A stretch of DNA of 9,028 nucleotides from Deltaproteobacteria bacterium (GTDB lineage Bacteria > Desulfobacterota > GWC2-55-46), in NCBI GenBank assembly GCA_016234955.1, contig JACRNN010000089.1, forward strand, positions 1-9,028, read 5' to 3'. Below, in pieces: positions 5,345 to 9,028 of this stretch; position 1 is the first letter of the stretch; each line of letters starts with the position of its first letter. Position numbers and translations under genes: made by a program. Under the pieces are notes generated by a model. It did not search any database, was not told the origin of the DNA, and was given only the letters and a program-made list of their open reading frames with translations.

Positions 5345-6708
5345 AAGACGATACATTGAAAATGGCCGGAGCCGACGAGGCCGTGGATGAGATCAAGAGG
5401 CTCGTCTTGGGCAGGGTGGACGCCTACGAGATATTCTTCTCCCGCGATTCAGGCTTCAGCGTGGAGGCGAAGGACGGCTCGGTCGATAGCCTCAAGGTCA
5501 GGTCGAACTCCGGGGTGGGCTTGAGGACAATATCGGGCGACAGGCAGGGCTTCGGGTTCTCGAACGTATTTACCGGGGAGAGCCTCAAAGGGCTCGTTGA
5601 GAGCGTCCTTGCCGGGAGCCGCGCGGTATCGGAGGACAGGCACCTTAAATTCGCGCCGCCACGGAGCCCCGTTGTCACGGAGGAGTCGCTCGGCCTCTTT
5701 GACGACACCTTCCACACCTTCCCTGAAGAGGGCAAGATAGAGGCCGCGCTCAGGATAGAAGAGGGCGCCAGGGGGGTTGACGGGCGGATCAAGAGGGTGA
5801 GGAGGGCCACCTATTCCGAATCCGAGGCCGCGACGCGCGTCGTGAACTCCAACGGGGTCGATTTCAAGGGCCGCGCCACCTACTATTCCGGGAGCGTGAC
5901 CGCAGTCGCCGAAGAGGGCGGGGAGTCTCAGATGGGCTGGGAGATGGACACCTCGCACAAAAGGGGGGCGATAGACCCTGAGAAGATAGGCAGGGACGGG
6001 GCTAATAATGCGCTCAGGATGCTCGGCGCCCGGAAGATAAAGACGGTCAAGTGCCCGGCGGTTATAGAGAACACCGTTGTGTGCGAGCTGATCGAGTCCC
6101 TGGCCGGGTCTTTCCTCGGGGACAACGTCCTCAAGGGCAAATCGATGCTTATAGGCAAGGCCGGCAGGAAGGTGGCCTCCAGAGCCCTTGACGTATGGGA
6201 CGACGGCGTCCTTCCCGGCGGCTGGGCCGCGTCGGTCTTTGACGGCGAGGGCGCGCTCAGGCAAAAGACCCCGCTCCTCGCCGAAGGCGTCTGCATGGGG
6301 TTTCTCTACGACACGTACTGGGCCGGGAGGGCGGGGACGGCCTCGACCGGCAATGCCGCGCGGTCGAACTACAAGGGGTTCCCGACGGTAGGCACGTCGA
6401 ACCTCTATATAGGGAAGGGCGGGAAGACCCTTGAGGAACTCTTCAAGGAGATGGAGAGGGGGCTCTTCATAACGGAGCTGATGGGGGTTCACACCATAAA
6501 CACCATAAGCGGCGACTTCTCTCTCGGCGCGTCGGGCTCGTGGATAGAGGGCGGCATTGTGGCGTATCCCGTCAGGGGTATGGCGATATCGGGCAACCTC
6601 CTCGGCCTCTTTGAAAAGACCGTATGTTGCGCGCGGGACCTGCGCTTCATCGGGTCTATCGGCGCACCGAGCCTCATGGTCGAGGAGATAGAGGTTAGCG
6701 GCGCATAA
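5341..6708 (+). CDS. pmbA: TldE/PmbA-family protein (non-catalytic partner of the TldD/TldE protease)
   Basis: TldD and TldE (PmbA) form a heterodimeric zinc protease that trims peptides such as microcin precursors and unfolded regions; TldD carries the metal site. 455 residues, the usual TldE length. Seen: an N-terminal domain with SNSGVGLRTISGDRQGFGFSN at about 55-75; a central domain; and the C-terminal signature GVHTINTISGDFSLG at about 382-396, followed by GSWIEGGIVAYPVRGMAISGNLLGLF. There is no HExxxH motif in the region where TldD has it (near NTVVCELIESLAGSFLG), so it is the TldE type. The ATG at 5341 overlaps the stop of a short upstream frame and has only a weak Shine-Dalgarno, consistent with coupled translation. 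No tldD lies in the window. crp follows 15 bases after the stop. Confidence 0.9.
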   Translation: MKDDTLKMAGADEAVDEIKRLVLGRVDAYEIFFSRDSGFSVEAKDGSVDSLKVRSNSGVGLRTISGDRQGFGFSNVFTGESLKGLVESVLAGSRAVSEDRHLKFAPPRSPVVTEESLGLFDDTFHTFPEEGKIEAALRIEEGARGVDGRIKRVRRATYSESEAATRVVNSNGVDFKGRATYYSGSVTAVAEEGGESQMGWEMDTSHKRGAIDPEKIGRDGANNALRMLGARKIKTVKCPAVIENTVVCELIESLAGSFLGDNVLKGKSMLIGKAGRKVASRALDVWDDGVLPGGWAASVFDGEGALRQKTPLLAEGVCMGFLYDTYWAGRAGTASTGNAARSNYKGFPTVGTSNLYIGKGGKTLEELFKEMERGLFITELMGVHTINTISGDFSLGASGSWIEGGIVAYPVRGMAISGNLLGLFEKTVCCARDLRFIGSIGAPSLMVEEIEVSGA

Positions 6709-6723
6709 GGCATGGAGCCGGGT

Positions 6724-7380
6724 ATGAAAGATAAAAACTTTGAACAGATACTGTCGCGGAACCCGCTCTTCAGCGGCCTTGAGGAGTTCTATATCAAGGA
6801 CCTCGCGGCAAAGGGCGAGATGAAGAGCTGGCCGGAGGGCTCCCAGGTGATAGTGGAGGGGGAGGCCGGTGAGGAGGTCTACTTCATAACCTCGGGCAAG
6901 GTCAAGGTCACGCTCTACGGCGAGGAGGGCAGGGAGATAGTGTTGGCGTCGCTTAAAGAGGGCGATGTCTTCGGCGAGATGTCGATAATAGACGACAAGC
7001 CGAGGTCCGCCAACGTCGAGGCGGTTTCGGCCCTTGAGTGCCTGGTGATAAACAAGACCGCCTTCCTGGATTATCTCGCAAGGCACCACAGGGTATACGG
7101 CAGGCTGTTCGCCTACCTCACCGGACGGTTGAGGGAGGCTACGAGGAAGATAGGCGGGCTTGCGCTCCTGGACGTGTGCGGCAGGATCGCCCATACGCTC
7201 ATAGGCATGTCCAGGGCGGGCGAGGAGGAAAAGGTCGTCTCCATAGAGAGGCCGACCCACGAGGAGCTCGCCGCCATGATCGGGTCGTCGCGGGAGGTGG
7301 TGAGCCGGGCCTTGAAGAAGATGACGCAAGAGGGCTATATAAAGATAGAAAAGGACAGGATATTCCTCTATATGCGGTGA
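6724..7380 (+). CDS. Crp/Fnr-family transcriptional regulator, CRP-like
   Basis: A 218-residue DNA-binding regulator with an N-terminal cyclic-nucleotide-binding beta-barrel and a C-terminal winged helix. Seen: NPLFSGLEEFYIKDLA at the start; GEEVYFITSGKVKV at 49-62; the phosphate-binding cassette FGEMSIIDDKPRSA at 83-96, with Gly84, Glu85, Arg94 and Ser95 matching cAMP-contact positions of CRP; the dimer helix about 117-143; and the HTH THEELAAMIGSSREVVSRALKKM at 178-200. Arg190, Glu191 and Arg195 align with the CRP recognition residues Arg180, Glu181 and Arg185. It lacks the N-terminal Cys cluster of Fnr, so it is not an iron-sulfur oxygen sensor. The ATG at 6724 has GGAG at 6-base spacing. 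An ATG at 6712 is in frame but AAGG sits only one base before it. Likely co-transcribed with tldE. Its ligand is unproven. Confidence 0.9.
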   Translation: MKDKNFEQILSRNPLFSGLEEFYIKDLAAKGEMKSWPEGSQVIVEGEAGEEVYFITSGKVKVTLYGEEGREIVLASLKEGDVFGEMSIIDDKPRSANVEAVSALECLVINKTAFLDYLARHHRVYGRLFAYLTGRLREATRKIGGLALLDVCGRIAHTLIGMSRAGEEEKVVSIERPTHEELAAMIGSSREVVSRALKKMTQEGYIKIEKDRIFLYMR

Positions 7381-7522
7381 CGGCGGATCCCCGAACCAGG
7401 CGGATGCCCCCGCCAAGCCGCGGATACACATGCCTTACGCGCGGTTACGGTTGCGCCCCTCCCGGCGCTTTAAACCCCCGGCGGCTGCGGGACTCTGAAA
7501 TAATGTATCCACCCAGTGTTTT

Positions 7523-7539
7523 AAACCCTCTGGGGTTTT
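7523..7539 (+). terminator. Weak terminator-like hairpin downstream of crp
   Basis: AAACCC (7523-7528), loop TCTG, GGGTTT (7533-7538) followed by one more T, 142 bases after the crp stop. Only three G-C pairs and a four-base T run, so it would be a weak intrinsic terminator. It is the first A-stem-T arrangement after the tldE-crp pair. Confidence 0.25.
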
Positions 7540-7551
7540 AGTGATGGGCAA

Positions 7552-7582
7552 GAACTCCCTGCGCTCTTGGCGCAGGGAGTTC
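7552..7582. repeat. 13-bp perfect inverted repeat (hairpin)
   Basis: GAACTCCCTGCGC (7552-7564), loop TCTTG, GCGCAGGGAGTTC (7570-7582). The stem is perfect and GC-rich but has no T-tract on either strand, so it is not a classic terminator. It may be part of a dispersed repeat or a structured RNA. Confidence 0.6.
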
Positions 7583-7639
7583 ACAACGTTAAAAACCTTG
7601 ACACAATTGCCGCTTCGTGTTAAGCAAGACCATGCCTTT

Positions 7640-7674
7640 AAGAGCCTGCCATAAGATTTTTTCAGGTTCTTTTT
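7640..7674 (+). terminator. Possible rho-independent terminator
   Basis: AAGAGCCTG (7640-7648) pairs with CAGGTTCTT (7663-7671) with one G-T pair. The loop is 14 bases and T-rich, and the stem runs into TTTTTG. The long loop and A-T ends weaken the call. Confidence 0.3.
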
Positions 7675-7763
7675 GTCCGTAAAAGTCCATTGCGGATTAA
7701 ACCCCGGATTTTGAACATTGGATTTGATTTTAGCGGGTTGAGGAAAAAGCCCCCAAAGTTGTC

Positions 7764-7930
7764 ATTTTATCAGCTCCGAGATTCTTCGCGGAGCCTGTCC
7801 TGAGCAGAAGAACAAGATTCTTCGCGGAGTTTATCCTGAGTGAAAGAACGAGATTCTTCGCTACGCTCAGAATGACAGAACGAAGGACTCTGAATGACAA
7901 AGCGAAGGGCTCGGAATGACAGGATAAAAT
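7764..7930. repeat. Repeat element with three 36-bp tandem units and short terminal inverted repeats
   Basis: AGATTCTTCG starts at 7779, 7815 and 7851, an exact 36-base period. Units one and two share AGATTCTTCGCGGAG and a CCTGAG core. Unit three diverges to GCTACGCTCAGAATGACAG, followed by two shorter GAATGACA echoes (near 7892 and 7914). The ends ATTTTATC (7764-7771) and GATAAAAT (7923-7930) are exact inverse complements. On the minus strand it reads as Ser/Glu/Arg-rich text (HSERSEES type), a well-known spurious translation of this repeat class. It shares CTCAGAATGACAG and AGATTCTTCG with the element after the M23 gene. Confidence 0.7.
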
Positions 7931-7975
7931 AGTCTTTCCGCATCCTGTTAGAAAACCCCATCAGGGAGCGCCGGT

Positions 7976-8893
7976 ATGCGAAAGCGGTACTATACGCTCT
8001 ATGTAATGACGAACGACGCCTCGAAGTCCGCCCAGTTGAAGATACCGGCGGGGCTCTTGAAGGCTGTTGGCGTTGTTGCCGCGGTCTGCCTTCTTGCCGC
8101 GGGCGTCATCATCTTCGATTACATGAGGCTCAAGGCGTCCGACTCCGAGCTCTACGCGCTTAAGAAGGAGAACACCTCGCAGAAGATCGCCCTCCAGGGG
8201 CTCACCGGGAAGATAAAGGAGATCGAGGCGGAGATCTCCAAGCTCAACGTCTTTGACAGGAAGCTGAGGATAATAGCCAACATAGAAGAGCCGAAAGGCC
8301 CTAAAACAGCCGCGCAGATAAACGGCATGGGCGGGGGAGAGACCCCTGAGGACGCGGACGGCGGCGCATTATCCGCAAAGAAGAACGAGCTCGTAAAGAG
8401 CCTCGATGCGGACCTGAAAGGGCTTGAACAGAGGGCCAGGTCCCAGGAGTCGAGCTTCACCGAGCTCCAGGAAACGCTCCTTAAGCGCACTTCCCTGCTC
8501 GTGTCCACCCCTTCGATATGGCCCGCGCGCGGCTGGGTGACCTCGGTCTATGGCGAGAGGATATCCCCGTTCACCGGCCTGTCGCAGATGCACAAGGGCC
8601 TCGACATAGCCAATCGCCCCGGAACTCCGGTGATCGCCCCGGCGGACGGGGTCGTAGTCAAGGTGGGGGTAGACCCCTACCTCGGCAAGCTTGTCACCAT
8701 ATCCCACGGTTACGGGTTCAAGACCACGTACGGGCACCTCTCGGAGACGTTTGTCAGGGTCGGACAGAAGATTAAGAGGGGGACGAAGATAGCCGCCATC
8801 GGGGATACGGGTCGCTCAACAGGCGCCCACCTCCATTATGAGGTATCCATGAACGGCGTAGCCGTGAACCCGGACAGGTATATATTAAATTAA
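7976..8893 (+). CDS. Membrane-anchored M23 (LytM-type) peptidoglycan endopeptidase
   Basis: A 305-residue protein expected in the inner membrane with its catalytic domain in the periplasm, cutting peptide cross-links of murein or regulating such cuts. Seen: a short basic cytoplasmic N-terminus (MRKRYYTLYV); one membrane segment at about 27-48 (LLKAVGVVAAVCLLAAGVII); a coiled coil at about 55-100; a Gly/Asp-rich linker near 115-132; a second helical stretch 133-172; and the M23 domain at 187-305. All zinc and catalytic residues are present: His206 and Asp210 (HKGLD), His254 (GHL), His285 and His287 (HLH). It is therefore probably an active enzyme rather than a degenerate EnvC/NlpD-type activator. 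The ATG at 7976 has AGGGAG at 7-base spacing. In related bacteria such genes often neighbour bactofilin genes, but the next gene is outside the window. Confidence 0.92.
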   Translation: MRKRYYTLYVMTNDASKSAQLKIPAGLLKAVGVVAAVCLLAAGVIIFDYMRLKASDSELYALKKENTSQKIALQGLTGKIKEIEAEISKLNVFDRKLRIIANIEEPKGPKTAAQINGMGGGETPEDADGGALSAKKNELVKSLDADLKGLEQRARSQESSFTELQETLLKRTSLLVSTPSIWPARGWVTSVYGERISPFTGLSQMHKGLDIANRPGTPVIAPADGVVVKVGVDPYLGKLVTISHGYGFKTTYGHLSETFVRVGQKIKRGTKIAAIGDTGRSTGAHLHYEVSMNGVAVNPDRYILN

Positions 8894-9028
8894 GGAACCT
8901 CTGATTAATTCGCAATAGCATGTCATTCTGAGCAAAGCGAAGAATCTCAACGTCTATAAAATCAATAAGTTACGAGATTCTTCGGTCGCTACGCTTCCTC
9001 AGAATGACAGAAAAACATAATTAATCAG
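8894..9028. mobile_element. MITE-like long-hairpin element, cut by the window end
   Basis: It starts right after the M23 stop codon. Nested exact inverted repeats: CTGATTAATT (8901-8910) with AATTAATCAG (9019-9028); TGTCATTCTGAG (8921-8932) with CTCAGAATGACA (8998-9009); and CGAAGAATCTC (8938-8948) with GAGATTCTTCG (8974-8984). The outer arm probably starts at GGAACC (8894), so its partner would lie beyond the window. No coding frame is inside, so any movement would need a transposase in trans. Confidence 0.65.

Larger units (their letters stand above)
7381..7975. other. 595-base region with no supported gene; hairpins and repeats
   Basis: Contents in order: a small GGCGG/CCGCC hairpin (7399-7414), a terminator-like stem (7523-7539), a 13-bp perfect hairpin (7552-7582), a second terminator-like structure (7640-7674) and a 36-bp tandem repeat element (7764-7930). 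On the minus strand a frame stays open from 7761 to 7435 (108 codons plus stop) and ends in protein-like text such as TPEGLKHWVDTLFQ, but it has no good start. On the plus strand a 36-codon frame (7544-7654) also has ATG and stop. Neither is assignable; both could be translations of a dispersed repeat. A TTGACA at 7598-7603 lacks a matching -10. Confidence 0.5.

Noticed and set aside
6712..7380. ATG at 6712 as the crp start
   Set aside because: Its AAGG is only one base upstream. The ATG at 6724 has GGAG at six bases and gives a usual Crp-family N-terminus.
5449..7431. Very long (660-codon) open frame on the minus strand opposite tldE and crp
   Set aside because: It is a GC-rich shadow: the composition is Arg/Pro/His/Leu-heavy with no domain, and it runs across two well-supported genes on the other strand.
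7598..7626. Perfect -35 box TTGACA as a promoter for the M23 gene or a small RNA
   Set aside because: At 17 bases spacing the -10 position reads TAAGCA, matching only two of six consensus bases, and the M23 gene is about 350 bases away.
7779..7886. 36-bp regular repeats as a CRISPR array
   Set aside because: The units are contiguous with no spacers, they diverge from each other, and no cas genes are nearby.
7770..7961. 63-residue minus-strand frame with HSERSEES-type text
   Set aside because: This is the usual spurious translation of the AGATTCTTCG/GAATGACA repeat, not a protein family.
7381..7975. A tRNA gene in the crp-M23 spacer
   Set aside because: Hairpins exist, but no cloverleaf with a T-arm GTTCGA-type loop and matching acceptor stem could be assembled on either strand.

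Overview
The window looks like a chromosomal segment of a GC-rich, Gram-negative-type bacterium. Native genes use AGG for Arg and ATA for Ile very often despite the high GC. The gene set (NAD kinase, RecN, a short ArgA-like acetyltransferase, TldE/PmbA, a Crp-type regulator and a membrane-anchored M23 peptidase), together with abundant REP-like and 'AGATTCTTCG...GAATGACA' repeats, suggests an uncultured relative of the Desulfobacterota (Deltaproteobacteria) or Nitrospirota. That placement is inference; no rRNA or other phylogenetic marker is present.

Layout, all recognised genes on the + strand. (1) The C-terminal part of a zinc-dependent alcohol/polyol dehydrogenase, cut by the window start. 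(2) A 348-base intergenic region with two different families of paired inverted palindromes (756-832 and 874-960) and a leader hairpin. (3) A housekeeping block: nadK, recN and a GNAT/ArgA-like acetyltransferase. (4) An AT-richer accessory island at about 4290-5340: a small antitoxin-like gene, the first about 28 codons of a MazF/PemK toxin gene, and a REP-associated tyrosine transposase (RAYT) flanked by two inverted REP palindromes. The left REP interrupts mazF and supplies its stop codon. (5) A tldE/pmbA gene, overlapped at its start by the end of a short unidentified frame, then a Crp/Fnr regulator 15 bases downstream. (6) A 595-base gene-free region with hairpins, terminator-like structures and a three-unit 36-bp tandem repeat. 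(7) An M23 peptidase gene followed directly by a MITE-like hairpin element that runs to the window end.

How they fit together. nadK, recN and the acetyltransferase are spaced like an operon (86 and 16 bases) and serve NADP supply, recombination repair and probably arginine biosynthesis. tldE and crp form a second likely operon. Conserved residues in the Crp-like protein suggest cyclic-nucleotide binding and a CRP-like DNA half-site.

No wholly new gene system is obvious. The most interesting point is the RAYT/REP unit sitting in a toxin gene and leaving an orphan antitoxin. The same REP family also occurs as a transposase-free inverted pair about 3.8 kb upstream. Second in interest is the other palindrome family, whose two copies keep perfect stems through compensatory changes.
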